A stretch of DNA of 64,000 nt from Janthinobacterium sp. 17J80-10 (GCF_004114795.1 NZ_CP035311.1:1860001-1924000), one strand, 5' to 3'. Shown: positions 40,325 to 50,606, counted from the first letter of the stretch. Numbers and translations: made by a program. The notes: a model not told the origin generated them from the letters alone.

Positions 40325-41389
40325 ATGACAATTAAAATATCCATCGACTGCATGGGCGGAGATCACGGCTCAGCGGTCACCGTTGCCGCAGCCATTTCAT
40401 TTGTCAGTCGCGAAGCCGATGCCGAGTTGATCCTGGTCGGCCGGGAAGAAGTGATCCGCGCAGAGCTGAAAAAGCGCCGCGCCGCGGATCATCCGCGCCT
40501 GTCCATCGTGCATGCCGAGGAAGTCGTCACCATGGACGACTCCCTGGAAGTGGCGCTGCGCCGCAAGAAGGATTCCTCGATGCGGGTGGCGATTGCCATG
40601 GTCAAGGATGGCCGTGCACAGGCCTGCGTTTCCGCCGGCAATACCGGCGCGCTGATGGCGATTTCCCGGTATGTCCTGAAAACCCTGCCCGGCGTGGACC
40701 GTCCTGCCATCTGCACCCTGATTCCCAATCAGAAGGACAAGCCTACCTACATGCTCGATCTCGGCGCCAATGTCGATTGCGAGGCCGTGCATCTGCATCA
40801 GTTTGCGCTGATGGGGTCGACCCTGGTGGCGGCAATCGAGAACCGGCAAAAGCCGACGGTGGGCCTGCTGAATGTCGGGGAAGAGGACATCAAGGGCAAC
40901 GAGGTGGTCAAGCAGACCGCCCAGCTCTTGCGCGCCGACCATGAAAAGGGTGTGCTCAATTTCTACGGTAATGTCGAGGGTAATGACATCTTCAAGGGCA
41001 CCACCGATATCGTGGTGTGCGACGGTTTCGTCGGGAATGTCGTTCTGAAGGCATCCGAAGGGCTGGCGCGCTTTTTCAAGGTGGTGCTGACCACCGAATT
41101 CAAGAGCAATCCGCTCAACATGCTGGGAGCGCTGCTGGCACGCGGCGCCCTGAAAGCGATTTCGAAACGCATGAATCCTGCGCGCTATAATGGCGCCAGT
41201 CTCCTTGGCCTGCGCGGCCTGGTGTTCAAGAGTCATGGCGGCGCCGATGCCTACGCCTACGAATGGGCGATCCGGCGTGCCTATGATGCTGCGAAAAACG
41301 ATGTCCTGTCGCGCATTTCCGCTAGTATTGCAGAATTGATGCCGCAGGCAGAAGTGCCGGCAGCAGCCGTTCCAGCCTCCATTCAATAA
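40325..41389 (+). CDS. plsX: phosphate acyltransferase PlsX
   Basis: 354 residues. [11 protein letters not shown] at the N-terminus, [10 protein letters not shown], and [13 protein letters not shown] in the second half are PlsX landmarks. It makes acyl-phosphate from acyl-ACP for phospholipid synthesis, peripheral to the inner membrane. Seven bases separate it from fabH. Confidence 0.97.
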   Translation: MTIKISIDCMGGDHGSAVTVAAAISFVSREADAELILVGREEVIRAELKKRRAADHPRLSIVHAEEVVTMDDSLEVALRRKKDSSMRVAIAMVKDGRAQACVSAGNTGALMAISRYVLKTLPGVDRPAICTLIPNQKDKPTYMLDLGANVDCEAVHLHQFALMGSTLVAAIENRQKPTVGLLNVGEEDIKGNEVVKQTAQLLRADHEKGVLNFYGNVEGNDIFKGTTDIVVCDGFVGNVVLKASEGLARFFKVVLTTEFKSNPLNMLGALLARGALKAISKRMNPARYNGASLLGLRGLVFKSHGGADAYAYEWAIRRAYDAAKNDVLSRISASIAELMPQAEVPAAAVPASIQ

Positions 41390-41396
41390 AGAGCAC

Positions 41397-42383
41397 ATGA
41401 GCCTGTATAGCAAAATCATCGGCACCGGAAGCTATCTGCCACCCCGGCGCGTGACCAATCATGACCTTGCGGCGCAACTTGCAGAAAAGGGTATCGAGAC
41501 TTCGGACGAATGGATCGTGTCCCGCAGCGGCATCTCGGCGCGCCATTTCGCCGATGCCGATATGCATTCCAGCGATCTCGCGGTGGAAGCAGCAAAGCGC
41601 GCGCTTGATGCGGCCGGCCTGCAGCCCGAAGACGTTGACCTGATCATCCTGGCGACCTCGACGCCGGATTTTCTGGGTGGTTTTCCCAGCACCGCCTGCG
41701 TGGTGCAGCGCAAGCTCGGCATCACCAACGGTTGCGGCGCCTTTGACGTGCAGGCGGTATGCAGCGGCTTTGCGTATGCCGTATCGATTGCCGATAACTT
41801 CATCAAGTCGGGCGCCAACAAGAAAGTGCTGGTGATCGGCGCTGAAGTGTTTTCGCGCATCCTGAATTTTGACGACCGCGGCACCTGTGTGCTGTTCGGC
41901 GATGGCGCCGGCGCCGTGGTGCTGAGCGCATCTGCCGAGCCGGGCATTCTTGCCACCAAACTGCACGCCGATGGCCGTTACGCTGATATTCTCTGCGTGC
42001 CCGGCAAGCCCAGCGGTGGCGCCATCGAAGGCAGCGCCTTCCTGGTCATGGATGGCCAGGCGGTGTTCAAGATGGCGGTATCGGTACTGGAAAAAGTTGC
42101 GCACGAAGCACTGGAAGCGGCAGGAATGGAAGCCTCCCAGATCGACTGGCTGGTGCCGCACCAGGCGAATATCCGCATCATGCAAAGCACGGCCAAAAAG
42201 CTTGGCTTGCCGATGGAAAAAATGGTGGTGACAGTGGACCAGCACGGCAATACGTCGGCTGCTTCGATCCCGCTGGCTCTCGATTGCGCTGTGCGCGATG
42301 GCCGCATCAAGCCCGGACACAATGTCATGATGGAAGGCGTCGGCGGCGGCTTCACCTGGGGCGCGGTGCTGGCGAAATTTTAA
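41397..42383 (+). CDS. fabH: 3-oxoacyl-ACP synthase III
   Basis: 328 residues with catalytic Cys122 in AVCSGFAYA, His and Asn in VPHQANIRI and QHGNTSAAS. FabH condenses acetyl-CoA with malonyl-ACP to begin fatty acid synthesis. Full length for the family; 24 bases before fabD. Confidence 0.97.
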   Translation: MSLYSKIIGTGSYLPPRRVTNHDLAAQLAEKGIETSDEWIVSRSGISARHFADADMHSSDLAVEAAKRALDAAGLQPEDVDLIILATSTPDFLGGFPSTACVVQRKLGITNGCGAFDVQAVCSGFAYAVSIADNFIKSGANKKVLVIGAEVFSRILNFDDRGTCVLFGDGAGAVVLSASAEPGILATKLHADGRYADILCVPGKPSGGAIEGSAFLVMDGQAVFKMAVSVLEKVAHEALEAAGMEASQIDWLVPHQANIRIMQSTAKKLGLPMEKMVVTVDQHGNTSAASIPLALDCAVRDGRIKPGHNVMMEGVGGGFTWGAVLAKF

Positions 42384-42407
42384 CTGCACAGATTTTTTGA
42401 TTAAATT

Positions 42408-43340
42408 ATGAGCAAATTCGCTTTTGTATTTCCCGGCCAGGGCTCGCAAGCGGTCGGCATGCTGAATGGCTTTGCCGGTAACGCGGCAGTCGAGCAAACG
42501 ATCGCCGAGGCATCCGATGCGCTGCAATTCGATCTCGGCAAGCTGATCGCCGAAGGTCCGAAGGAAGACCTCGACCTGACCACCAATACCCAACCCGTGA
42601 TGCTGACCGCCGCAGTGGCAACCTACCGTGCCTGGATCGCGGCGGGCGGTCCCGTGCCGGCGCTGGTCGCCGGCCACAGCCTCGGCGAGTATTCCGCGTT
42701 GGTGGCAGCCGGTGTCATCGCCTTCAGGGATGCCGTGCCGCTGGTGCGTTTTCGCGCCCAGGTGATGCAGGAAGCCGTGCCGGTCGGCCAGGGTGGCATG
42801 GCCGCCATTCTCGGTTTGTCCGATGATGAGGTGCGCGCTGCCTGCGCGGAAGCCGCGCAGGGGCAGGTGGTGGAGCCGGTGAATTTCAATGCGCCGGCAC
42901 AAGTGGTCATCGCCGGCCACAAGGAAGCCGTCGAACGCGCTTGCCAGGCAGCCAAGGACAAGGGTGCCAAGCGCGCCTTGCCGCTGCCGGTGTCGGCGCC
43001 GTTCCATTCTTCCCTGCTTAAGCCCGCGTCGGACCGTTTGCGCGAATACATGGCCGGGGTGAATTTCACTGCCCCGCAGATTCCCCTGATTAATAATGTC
43101 GATGTCGCCATCGTCAACGATCCGTCCGCCATCAAGGATGCCCTGGTGCGCCAGGCAGCCAGCCCGGTGCGCTGGGTCGAGACGGTGCAGAAAATGGCTG
43201 GCGAGGGTATTGCCCACGTGGTCGAATGCGGCCCCGGCAAGGTCCTGGCTGGCCTGACCAAGCGTATCAATGGCGATCTGACCGGTGAAGCAATGTTCGA
43301 CCAGGCGACCCTGGAAAAAGTATTGGAGCTCTCGAAGTGA
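42408..43340 (+). CDS. fabD: malonyl-CoA:ACP transacylase
   Basis: 310 residues: FPGQGSQAVGML at the start, catalytic Ser91 in GHSLGEYSAL, and the active-site His in SAPFHSSLL. It transfers malonyl from CoA to ACP. The stop overlaps the fabG GTG start by four bases. Confidence 0.97.
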   Translation: MSKFAFVFPGQGSQAVGMLNGFAGNAAVEQTIAEASDALQFDLGKLIAEGPKEDLDLTTNTQPVMLTAAVATYRAWIAAGGPVPALVAGHSLGEYSALVAAGVIAFRDAVPLVRFRAQVMQEAVPVGQGGMAAILGLSDDEVRAACAEAAQGQVVEPVNFNAPAQVVIAGHKEAVERACQAAKDKGAKRALPLPVSAPFHSSLLKPASDRLREYMAGVNFTAPQIPLINNVDVAIVNDPSAIKDALVRQAASPVRWVETVQKMAGEGIAHVVECGPGKVLAGLTKRINGDLTGEAMFDQATLEKVLELSK

Positions 43341-44098
43341 CTGCACAAAACCTGAATCTCGATAATCAAGTCGCGCTGGTCACCGGCGCCTCCCGCGGTA
43401 TTGGCCAGGCCATTGCGCGCGAACTGGCGCGCCAGGGCGCAAAAGTCATTGGCACTGCCACCTCGGACGCGGGTGCCGCAGCAATTTCCGCCTACCTGGC
43501 AGAAATCGGTGCGGCAGCTGGCAAGGGTGCAGTTCTGAACGTCAATGATGGCGCGGCCTGCACGGCGCTGATCGATGAGATCCAGAAGGAATTCGGTACG
43601 GTGACCATCCTGGTCAATAATGCTGGCATCACGCAAGATCAACTCGCCATGCGCATGAAGGATGAGGAGTGGGATGCCGTCATCGCCACCAACCTGACTG
43701 CGGTGGGCCGCCTGGCGCGCGGCGTACTGCGCGGCATGATGAAAGCCAAGCATGGTCGCATCATCAATATTACTTCGGTGGTTGGTTCTGCCGGGAATCC
43801 CGGGCAAATGAATTATGCTGCTGCCAAGGCAGGCGTTGCCGGCATGAGCCGGGCACTGGCGCGTGAGATCGGCAGCCGTAACATTACTGTTAACTGCATC
43901 GCCCCCGGTTTCATCGATACTGACATGACCAAGGCGCTCAACGAGCAGCAGGTTTCTGCCTTGCAGCAGCAAATTCCGCTGGGCCGCTTTGGCACGCCGG
44001 ACGACATTGCTGCCGCCGTGAGCTTCCTGGCTTCACCCCAAGCCGGCTATATCACTGGGGCGACGCTCCACGTGAATGGCGGCATGTACATGAGTTAA
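43337..44098 (+). CDS. fabG: 3-oxoacyl-ACP reductase
   Basis: 253 residues, GTG start coupled to fabD. Classical SDR with TGASRGIGQ, NNAGIT, catalytic Ser in ITSVVG and an intact YAAAK motif. It reduces 3-oxoacyl-ACP with NADPH. A large hairpin separates it from acpP. Confidence 0.97.
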   Translation: MTAQNLNLDNQVALVTGASRGIGQAIARELARQGAKVIGTATSDAGAAAISAYLAEIGAAAGKGAVLNVNDGAACTALIDEIQKEFGTVTILVNNAGITQDQLAMRMKDEEWDAVIATNLTAVGRLARGVLRGMMKAKHGRIINITSVVGSAGNPGQMNYAAAKAGVAGMSRALAREIGSRNITVNCIAPGFIDTDMTKALNEQQVSALQQQIPLGRFGTPDDIAAAVSFLASPQAGYITGATLHVNGGMYMS

Positions 44099-44110
44099 TG
44101 ATTTTTTGGG

Positions 44111-44162
44111 ACTTTTAGCTGATGTTCTTGAATAATCGAGAAATTAGCTAAAAGTGATTTTT
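44111..44162 (+). terminator. long two-part hairpin between fabG and acpP
   Basis: A perfect ten-base inverted repeat, ACTTTTAGCT (44111-44120) and AGCTAAAAGT (44146-44155), encloses an inner near-perfect stem TTCTTGA/TCGAGAA with an ATAA loop. GATTTTTC follows. It can act as a terminator or processing site that lets acpP be expressed separately from the upstream fab genes. Confidence 0.7.
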
Positions 44163-44219
44163 CATTGCGCAAACCTGATAAAATGCGCGCACTTTCTGTA
44201 ATCACTCTGGAGCCATAAC

Positions 44220-44459
44220 ATGTCCGATATCGAACAACGCGTTAAAAAAATCGTCGCTGAACAACTGGGCGTCGCTGAAGCCGACATCAAAATCGAGTCC
44301 TCGTTCGTTGACGACCTCGGCGCTGATTCGCTCGACACCGTGGAACTGGTGATGGCACTCGAAGACGAATTCGAAATGGAAATTCCGGACGAACAAGCCG
44401 AGAAGATCACTACCGTGCAACAAGCGATCGATTACGCCAAGGCCCACGTCAAGGCCTAA
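44220..44459 (+). CDS. acpP: acyl carrier protein
   Basis: 79 residues, acidic, with the phosphopantetheine attachment Ser37 in [10 protein letters not shown]. Carries growing acyl chains. A GGAG site precedes the ATG. The acpS gene that activates it lies 13 kb downstream in this window. Confidence 0.98.
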   Translation: MSDIEQRVKKIVAEQLGVAEADIKIESSFVDDLGADSLDTVELVMALEDEFEMEIPDEQAEKITTVQQAIDYAKAHVKA

Positions 44460-44488
44460 TTCGTTATTCGTATCACAAGGAGAAACGC

Positions 44489-45739
44489 TTGAGCAGCTCG
44501 CGTCAACGCCGTCGGGTGGTCGTCACCGGCTTGGGGTGCATTTCACCGGTGGGCAATACCGTCACCGATGCATGGAATGCATTGATCGAAGGTAAGTCTG
44601 GCATCGCCACCATCACGCGGTTTGACGCCACGCCTTTTTCCACCACCTTCGCCGGCGAGGTGAAGGGCTTCAATGTCGACGAATATTTGTCGAGCAAGGA
44701 AGCCCGCACGATGGATACCTTTATCCATTACGGCATGGCGGCTGGCATCCAGGCGTTCCAGGATAGCGGCCTCGAGGTGACGGAAGCCAATGCCGAGCGC
44801 ATTGGTGTCATCGTCGGTTCCGGTATCGGCGGCTTGCCGATGATCGAGGAAACGCACGCCGAGCTGGAAAAGCGTGGTCCGCGCCGCATTTCTCCTTTCT
44901 TTGTACCGGCTTCGATCATCAACATGATCTCGGGTCACCTGTCGATCAAGTACGGATTGCAGGGGCCGAACCTGGCGATTGTCACTGCCTGTACCACCGG
45001 CCTGCATTGCATCGGTGAAGCAGGTCGCCTGATCGAGTATGGCGACGCCGATGTCATGATTGCTGGCGGCGCCGAATCGACCATTTCGCCATTGGGCCTG
45101 GGTGGCTTTGCCGCCGCACGCGCCTTGTCGTCGCGTAACGACGACCCGGCTACCGCATCCCGTCCTTGGGACAAGGACCGCGATGGCTTCGTGCTGGGTG
45201 AAGGCGCCGGTGTCATGGTGCTGGAAGAGTACGAGCATGCCAAGGCGCGTGGCGCGAAGATTTATGCCGAATTGCTGGGCTTTGGCATGAGCGCCGATGC
45301 CTATCACATGACTGCGCCGCGCGAAGATGGTGACGGCGCGCGCCGTTGCATGGCCTCCGCCTTGCGTAATGCAGGCGTGAATGCCGACCAGGTGAATTAC
45401 GTCAATGCGCATGGTACGTCGACGCCGCTGGGCGATGTCGCAGAAACGACCGCCATCAAGCGCGCCCTGGGCGATCATGCCAAGAAAGTCGTGGTCAATT
45501 CGACCAAGTCGATGACCGGTCACCTGCTGGGCGGCGCAGGCGGCCTGGAATCGGTGTTTACGGTGCTGGCACTGCATCACCAGGTGTCGCCGCCAACCAT
45601 CAATATCTTCAACCAGGATCCTGCCTGCGACCTGGACTATTGCGCCAATACGGCGCGTTCCATGCCGATTGACATCGCCGTCAAGAACTCTTTCGGCTTT
45701 GGCGGCACCAACGGTTCCCTGGTCTTCCGCAAGGCCTGA
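44489..45739 (+). CDS. fabF: 3-oxoacyl-ACP synthase II
   Basis: 416 residues from a TTG start with an AAGGAG site seven bases upstream; no better start exists. Catalytic Cys in [11 protein letters not shown], His residues in [11 protein letters not shown] and [13 protein letters not shown], and the glycine-rich [10 protein letters not shown] end. Elongates acyl-ACP. A terminator follows. Confidence 0.96.
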   Translation: MSSSRQRRRVVVTGLGCISPVGNTVTDAWNALIEGKSGIATITRFDATPFSTTFAGEVKGFNVDEYLSSKEARTMDTFIHYGMAAGIQAFQDSGLEVTEANAERIGVIVGSGIGGLPMIEETHAELEKRGPRRISPFFVPASIINMISGHLSIKYGLQGPNLAIVTACTTGLHCIGEAGRLIEYGDADVMIAGGAESTISPLGLGGFAAARALSSRNDDPATASRPWDKDRDGFVLGEGAGVMVLEEYEHAKARGAKIYAELLGFGMSADAYHMTAPREDGDGARRCMASALRNAGVNADQVNYVNAHGTSTPLGDVAETTAIKRALGDHAKKVVVNSTKSMTGHLLGGAGGLESVFTVLALHHQVSPPTINIFNQDPACDLDYCANTARSMPIDIAVKNSFGFGGTNGSLVFRKA

Positions 45740-45748
45740 TTCCGCTTT

Positions 45749-45780
45749 CCCGCACCTTGCCAGAGGTGCGGGATTTCTCC
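45749..45780 (+). terminator. terminator after fabF
   Basis: CCCGCACCT (45749-45757) and AGGTGCGGG (45764-45772) form a perfect nine-base stem with a six-base loop, followed by ATTTCTCCTTT. Ends the fatty acid cluster. Confidence 0.8.
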
Positions 45781-45796
45781 TTTACTCCCCCCTTCC

Positions 45797-46327
45797 ATGT
45801 CCATCGCGGTCTCCACCGTGGTCATGCCGTCAAGGCGCCTTGCGCTTCTGCTGGCGATCTTTTGCGCGGGTGTGGCCGCAGTCGCCTGGCAGCTTGCCTT
45901 TGGCGCCCTGATCGATCTTCCGCTTGTCCTGCGTGTTGCGCTGACAGTCATCCTGAGTGTCATGCCTGGCTGGGCTGCATACACGGCAATTTCGCCCGGA
46001 AAATCACTACGTATTGATATTTCCGAGCACGGACAAATCAGGGTGGCAGAAGATAAGGCATGCAGTGTCACAGGGCTGCAAAAAGGGCACAGGCAGGCAG
46101 TACAGGCAGGTCAGGAAGGACCGGTCGAGGATGCCGCAGGCACGATTGTCAACTTGCTTCCGGACTCGACCATCTGGCCCCAATTGCTGCTGCTGCGCCT
46201 GCAGGCCAAGGGGCAGGTCACCAGAAATGTGCTCATCCTGCGCGACAGCGTTAGTGCAGAACATTTCCGGGCCCTGTCGGTTGCGTGCCATTGGATAGCC
46301 GCGCACAATGATCAGGTAGAACGTTAA
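45797..46327 (+). CDS. small membrane protein, possibly YgfX-like
   Basis: 176 residues. Two hydrophobic segments (about 15-32 and 42-62) with a short polar turn, then a soluble C-terminal part with LLLLRLQAKG and VLILRDSVSAEHFRALSVACHW. The layout (two N-terminal helices and a DS-containing C-terminal strand region) resembles YgfX/CptA proteins, which in betaproteobacteria often lie between fabF and rpoE. Function in this location is not known. The assignment is tentative; the gene itself is well supported by context and spacing. Confidence 0.65.
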   Translation: MSIAVSTVVMPSRRLALLLAIFCAGVAAVAWQLAFGALIDLPLVLRVALTVILSVMPGWAAYTAISPGKSLRIDISEHGQIRVAEDKACSVTGLQKGHRQAVQAGQEGPVEDAAGTIVNLLPDSTIWPQLLLLRLQAKGQVTRNVLILRDSVSAEHFRALSVACHWIAAHNDQVER

Positions 46328-46353
46328 ATTTTGTAACGTCGCGAGTTGCAATT

Positions 46354-46380
46354 GAACTTCTGCAGTTGCCATTAGTCAAT
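46354..46380 (+). promoter_or_regulatory. possible sigma-E autoregulatory promoter of rpoE
   Basis: GAACTT (46354-46359), a 16-base spacer and TCAAT (46376-46380) match the usual sigma-E pattern (GAACTT with TCnAA-like -10) and lie 40 bases before the rpoE start. Confidence 0.5.
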
Positions 46381-46419
46381 AACGTTAATTCGCGCATGTT
46401 GTGAAAGACAAGGGACTGG

Positions 46420-47025
46420 GTGTTGACGACAGAACGCGATATTGACCAGGTGCTAGTCGAGCGCGTCCAGCGTGGTGACAAGAGGGCGTTCGAGCTGCTG
46501 GTGGTCAAGTACCAACGAAAACTGATGCGGCTGGTGTCGCGGCTCGTGCGCGACCAGGCGGAAGCTGAGGATGTGGTGCAGGAAGCCTTTATCAAGGCTT
46601 ATCGCGCCTTGCCGCAGTTTCGCGGGGATTCGGCGTTTTATACCTGGCTGTACCGCATAGGTATCAATACGGCGAAAAACTACCTGGTAACGCAAGGCCG
46701 GCGAGCACCGACCTCGACCGATGCAGATGCTGAAGAGGCAGAAACTTTTGATGATGGAGAGCACCTAAGGGATATCAATACGCCAGAATCCATGCTGGCT
46801 ACCAAGCAAATTGCCGAAACGGTGAATGTGGCAATGAATGCCTTGCCGGAAGAATTACGGATGGCAATTACCTTACGTGAAATCGAAGGATTGAGTTACG
46901 ATGAAATTGCCGAAGCGATGGGTTGCCCGATCGGCACTGTGCGAAGCCGGATTTTCCGTGCCAGGGAAGCCATTGCCGAGAAGCTGAGGCCTTTGCTGGG
47001 CACCGCCATTGACAAGCGGTGGTAA
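46420..47025 (+). CDS. rpoE: RNA polymerase sigma factor RpoE (extracytoplasmic stress)
   Basis: 201 residues from GTG 46420 with an AAGGGA site. Region 2 reads FELLVVKYQRKL and VVQEAFIKAYRALPQFRGDSAFYTWLYRI; region 4 reads LREIEGLSYDEIAEAMGCPIGTVRSRIFRAREAI in two halves. Closely matches E. coli RpoE. It directs the envelope stress response and is held by the anti-sigma factor encoded next. Confidence 0.97.
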   Translation: MLTTERDIDQVLVERVQRGDKRAFELLVVKYQRKLMRLVSRLVRDQAEAEDVVQEAFIKAYRALPQFRGDSAFYTWLYRIGINTAKNYLVTQGRRAPTSTDADAEEAETFDDGEHLRDINTPESMLATKQIAETVNVAMNALPEELRMAITLREIEGLSYDEIAEAMGCPIGTVRSRIFRAREAIAEKLRPLLGTAIDKRW

Positions 47026-47075
47026 GGAAATCATATTTACAATTTGTATGTGAGGCCGCATTTTGCGGGCTGTTT

Positions 47076-47735
47076 ATGAATACGAAAGAAAGAACGCAAG
47101 AACAGATTTCGGCGCTGGCCGATGATGAACTCAGCGACAGTCAGATCGAGGTCGCGCTGGCAGCCTTGCGCGACCCGCAGGCGCGCAACGACTGGGACAT
47201 CTACCACCAGATCGGCGATGTGCTGCGTTCGGATGACATGGCATTTTCCCTGAGCGAGGGGTTTTCTGCGCGCATGGCGGCCGCACTCGAAGCGGAGCCG
47301 GTAATACTTGCGCCGGCTCCTGCGGCAGCGCCGGCAGAAGTGCCGCAGGTCGCAGCGGGCGAGGGTAGATTTTTTGCGGATCGCCTGAAGCGCTTTGCGC
47401 TGCCTGGCGTGGCGGCGGCGGCCGTGGCAACCGCCGTATTCGTGACTGCGCCGCAAATGCTCGTGGCAAAACGCGATTCCTTGCCTGGCGACGGCGCGGC
47501 AGTGGTCGCGGTTGCCGCCAAGCCGGCACCTGCCGTGTTGGCGGCGCCTGCTGTCAGCACCGCTGCGGCCAGCATTGAAGGCAAGGTGGTAACGCTGGAG
47601 CAGCAGCAGGGCGAAGTTCTGCGCGATCCCCGTATTGACGAGTACCTGATGGCGCACCAGCGCTTTTCTCCCTCGGTGTACAGTTCCGCGCAGTACGCGC
47701 GTGCAGCGACTTTTGCAAGCGACACGGGTAAATAA
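47076..47735 (+). CDS. rseA: anti-sigma-E factor RseA (MucA-like)
   Basis: 219 residues from ATG 47076. N-terminal cytoplasmic domain with ISALADDELSDSQ and DWDIYHQIGDVLRSDD that binds sigma-E, one transmembrane helix (about 108-125), and an Ala/Pro-rich periplasmic part. Conserved C-terminal LMAHQRFSPS. Stress proteolysis frees RpoE. Follows rpoE by 50 bases. Confidence 0.92.
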   Translation: MNTKERTQEQISALADDELSDSQIEVALAALRDPQARNDWDIYHQIGDVLRSDDMAFSLSEGFSARMAAALEAEPVILAPAPAAAPAEVPQVAAGEGRFFADRLKRFALPGVAAAAVATAVFVTAPQMLVAKRDSLPGDGAAVVAVAAKPAPAVLAAPAVSTAAASIEGKVVTLEQQQGEVLRDPRIDEYLMAHQRFSPSVYSSAQYARAATFASDTGK

Positions 47736-47740
47736 TCAGT

Positions 47741-48760
47741 ATGCGGCAAACCCCGGGTTTATCAAGATTTTTAGTCCTGGTTTTCACTTTCTTTGTTGCA
47801 TACCCGGTTCAGGCACAAAATGCCGGCACGGCAGCGGATAAACGCGAGGCGCAGGCCTGGCTGAAAAAAATCCAGGCTGCGGCTGTAAAGCAAAGTTATT
47901 CCGGCACCTTTGTGTATCAGCAAGGTGAGCAATTCAGAAGTTCGCGCATCACGCACGTGAAGCTCGGAAAAGATGAATATGAAAAGCTGGAAGTGCTCGA
48001 CGGCAAACCACGGGAGTACATCCGCACCAATAATGAAATTATTTGCTATGTACCGGATACTAAAACTGTCCTGGTAGAGAAGCGGGTCACGCAAGAAGTC
48101 TTTCCTGCCTTGCCGAATGCAAATCCGGCTCGTATCAGCGATCATTACCGGCTGAGCCTGGGAAGCATCGGGCGGGTTGCCGGTTACCGTACCCAGGCGA
48201 TCCTGCTGGAACCACGCGATAACTTGCGTTATGGCTACCGGCTCTGGGCAGAACAAAAAACCGGATTGTTGTTGCGTGCCCAGACGCTCAATGAAAAAGG
48301 CGACGTGGTCGAGCAAATCGCCTTTACCCAGATCGAGATCGGCAAGATCGAGCGCAGCCGCACGCGTAGCAGCATTACGAATACCCAGGGATGGCACATC
48401 GAGCGCGCCGAGATGGAGTCGACCAGCCTGTCGGGCTGGAGCGTCAAGTCCATGCCACCGGGGTTTCGTAAAATTCGCGAAGTCAAACGCCTGGTGACGA
48501 ATGCAACTGCCACATCGGCAAAAGCGGGCAACCATGCGCCGCCGCGGGAAGTGGCGCAGATGGTGTATTCAGATGGATTGGCGGCAATTTCTATTTTTAT
48601 TGAGCCCGGCAGCGCTGGCCGCACCGAGGGCTACATGCAGCAAGGCGCAATGAATATTGCTGGCAAGCGCCAAGGCGAATTTTGGCTTACCATAGTCGGT
48701 GAAGTGCCTGCTGTTGCTATCAGGCAGGTCGTTAATTCGATTGAATTCAAGACTAGATAA
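47741..48760 (+). CDS. rseB: sigma-E regulatory protein RseB (MucB)
   Basis: 339 residues with a signal peptide ending near PVQAQ. MucB/RseB N-terminal lipid-binding-like domain (SYSGTFVYQQGEQFRSSRI) and a smaller C-terminal domain (QMVYSDGLAAISIFIE). Periplasmic; binds RseA and blocks its cleavage until stress is sensed. Five bases after rseA. Confidence 0.94.
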   Translation: MRQTPGLSRFLVLVFTFFVAYPVQAQNAGTAADKREAQAWLKKIQAAAVKQSYSGTFVYQQGEQFRSSRITHVKLGKDEYEKLEVLDGKPREYIRTNNEIICYVPDTKTVLVEKRVTQEVFPALPNANPARISDHYRLSLGSIGRVAGYRTQAILLEPRDNLRYGYRLWAEQKTGLLLRAQTLNEKGDVVEQIAFTQIEIGKIERSRTRSSITNTQGWHIERAEMESTSLSGWSVKSMPPGFRKIREVKRLVTNATATSAKAGNHAPPREVAQMVYSDGLAAISIFIEPGSAGRTEGYMQQGAMNIAGKRQGEFWLTIVGEVPAVAIRQVVNSIEFKTR

Positions 48761-48767
48761 GGGCCTT

Positions 48768-50246
48768 ATGACTCCTGGAATTTCTGCTCGTAAACTTCTC
48801 TCGACACTTGTTTTTGGTGCTGCAAGCATTCTATTCACAGGCGGTATGGCAGTGACAGCGCCTGCGATCGCGGCACCGTCCGTTGCCGGTTTGCCGGATT
48901 TTACCGACATGGTAGAAAAAGCCGGTCCGGCCGTCGTTAATATTCGTACCACGGCAAAAATGCGATCGCCCCAGAATGGCGGTGCCGGCGGCGACGACGA
49001 GGAAATGCAGGAATTTTTCCGGCGCTTTTTTGGCGTGCCAATGCCGCGCCAGCCGGAGCGCACGCCGCGCGGCAACGGCCGCCAGCCCCAGCAGGAGGAA
49101 GAAGTGCCGCGCGGGGTGGGTTCCGGATTCATCGTCTCCGGTGATGGTTTCGTCATGACCAACGCCCATGTGATCGATGGCGCTGACGATGTGTATGTCA
49201 CCCTGAACGACAAGCGCGAGTTCAAGGCCAAGGTGATCGGTGCCGACAAGCGCACGGATGTGGCTTTGGTGAAAATCGAGGGTGCCAACCTGCCGCGCCT
49301 GCCGATTGGCGATTCTTCGCGGCTGCGTGCCGGCGAATGGGTGGTGGCGATCGGCTCACCCTTTGGTTTGGACAATACCGTCACCGCCGGTATCGTTTCG
49401 ACCAGGGCGCGCGATACGGGTGATTACCTGCAGCTGATCCAGACCGACGTGGCGGTGAATCCGGGTAACTCCGGTGGTCCGCTGATCAACATGCGCGGTG
49501 AAGTGGTTGGCATCAATTCGCAGATTTACAGCCGCTCTGGCGGCTACATGGGGATTTCCTTTGCCGTGCCGATCGACGAGGCGATGCGGGTGGCGGACCA
49601 GCTGAAAACCAGCGGCAAGGTGACGCGCGGTCGCATTGGGGTGCAGATCGGCGAAGTCACCAAGGATGTGGCGGAGTCGCTCGGCTTGTCGCGGGCCCAA
49701 GGGGCGCAGGTGCAGCGCGTCGAGCCCGGTTCGCCGGCAGAGAAGGGTGGCGTGGAAACAGGCGATATCATCCTGAAGTACAACGGCGTTGCCATTGAGC
49801 GTTCCAGCGACTTGCCGCGCCTGGTAGGTAATACCAAGCCTGGCGCGCGGGCTACGGTGTCCGTCTGGCGCAAGGGGGCAAGCCGCGATTTGCAGGTGAC
49901 GATTGCCGAGATGGAAGGTGAAAAAGTCGCCAAGAAGGATGAAGGAAAATCCAAGCCTGAGCGCGTGGCCAACGCGCTGGGGCTGTCGGTCGCCAATCTG
50001 TCGGAGGCGCAAAGGCGCGAGCTGAACCTGGAATCCGGCGTGCTGGTCGAGAGTGCGGAAGGCGCGGCAGCCCGGGCCGGCCTGCGCACGGGTGATATCA
50101 TCTTGCGTCTGAATAACACCGATATCAAGGATGCCGGTCAGTTCAATGCGCTGGTCGCCAAGCTCGATACAAAGAAAATGGCGGTGTTGCTGGTGCGTCG
50201 CGGCGATTCGTCGCAATTCGTGCCGCTGCGCCCGAATGCCCAGTAA
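48768..50246 (+). CDS. mucD: periplasmic serine protease MucD/DegP
   Basis: 492 residues with a signal peptide (cleavage probably after APAIA). Trypsin-like domain with catalytic His in TNAHVIDG, Asp in RTDVALVKI and Ser in GNSGGPLIN, followed by two PDZ domains (about 290-375 and 400-490). Degrades misfolded envelope proteins and completes the rpoE-rseA-rseB-mucD operon. A terminator lies 35 bases beyond. Confidence 0.95.
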   Translation: MTPGISARKLLSTLVFGAASILFTGGMAVTAPAIAAPSVAGLPDFTDMVEKAGPAVVNIRTTAKMRSPQNGGAGGDDEEMQEFFRRFFGVPMPRQPERTPRGNGRQPQQEEEVPRGVGSGFIVSGDGFVMTNAHVIDGADDVYVTLNDKREFKAKVIGADKRTDVALVKIEGANLPRLPIGDSSRLRAGEWVVAIGSPFGLDNTVTAGIVSTRARDTGDYLQLIQTDVAVNPGNSGGPLINMRGEVVGINSQIYSRSGGYMGISFAVPIDEAMRVADQLKTSGKVTRGRIGVQIGEVTKDVAESLGLSRAQGAQVQRVEPGSPAEKGGVETGDIILKYNGVAIERSSDLPRLVGNTKPGARATVSVWRKGASRDLQVTIAEMEGEKVAKKDEGKSKPERVANALGLSVANLSEAQRRELNLESGVLVESAEGAAARAGLRTGDIILRLNNTDIKDAGQFNALVAKLDTKKMAVLLVRRGDSSQFVPLRPNAQ

Positions 50247-50280
50247 GCGGCGCGGCAGGCAAGCTTTTTAGCCCATGCGG

Positions 50281-50311
50281 GGCTGCAAGCCATCAGGCTT
50301 GCAGCCTTTTT
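50281..50311 (+). terminator. terminator after mucD
   Basis: Perfect eleven-base stem GGCTGCAAGCC and GGCTTGCAGCC around ATCA, followed by TTTTT. Confidence 0.93.
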
Positions 50312-50342
50312 GTTTTATTTCAGGAAAATATCCGGGTCTGGA

Positions 50343-50606
50343 ATGGCGGTTGAATTTACCCTTTACTCACGCAGCTATTGCCATCTCTGCGATGACATGC
50401 TGGCCGCGCTGCAAGCCTTGCAAGGCGAATTTTCCTTCACCGTCAGCGTGGAGGATGTGGATGCCGATCCGGCCCTCGTCGAGCTTTACGATGAACTGGT
50501 GCCGGTACTGGTTGGGCGGCATGCGGGCACGGAAAGCCGCTTGTGCCATTATTTCCTGGACGCAGAGGCCGTCCGCGCTTTCCTGCATACCGCGCTTTCT
50601 TCGTGA
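50343..50606 (+). CDS. glutaredoxin-like thiol protein
   Basis: 87 residues from ATG 50343. Thioredoxin-fold start FTLYSRSYCHLCDDM with the CxxC pair CHLC, and VPVLVG with the cis-Pro. It belongs to the short glutaredoxin-like (DUF836) family that commonly sits between mucD and lepA in betaproteobacteria. Redox partner unknown. Confidence 0.85.
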   Translation: MAVEFTLYSRSYCHLCDDMLAALQALQGEFSFTVSVEDVDADPALVELYDELVPVLVGRHAGTESRLCHYFLDAEAVRAFLHTALSS

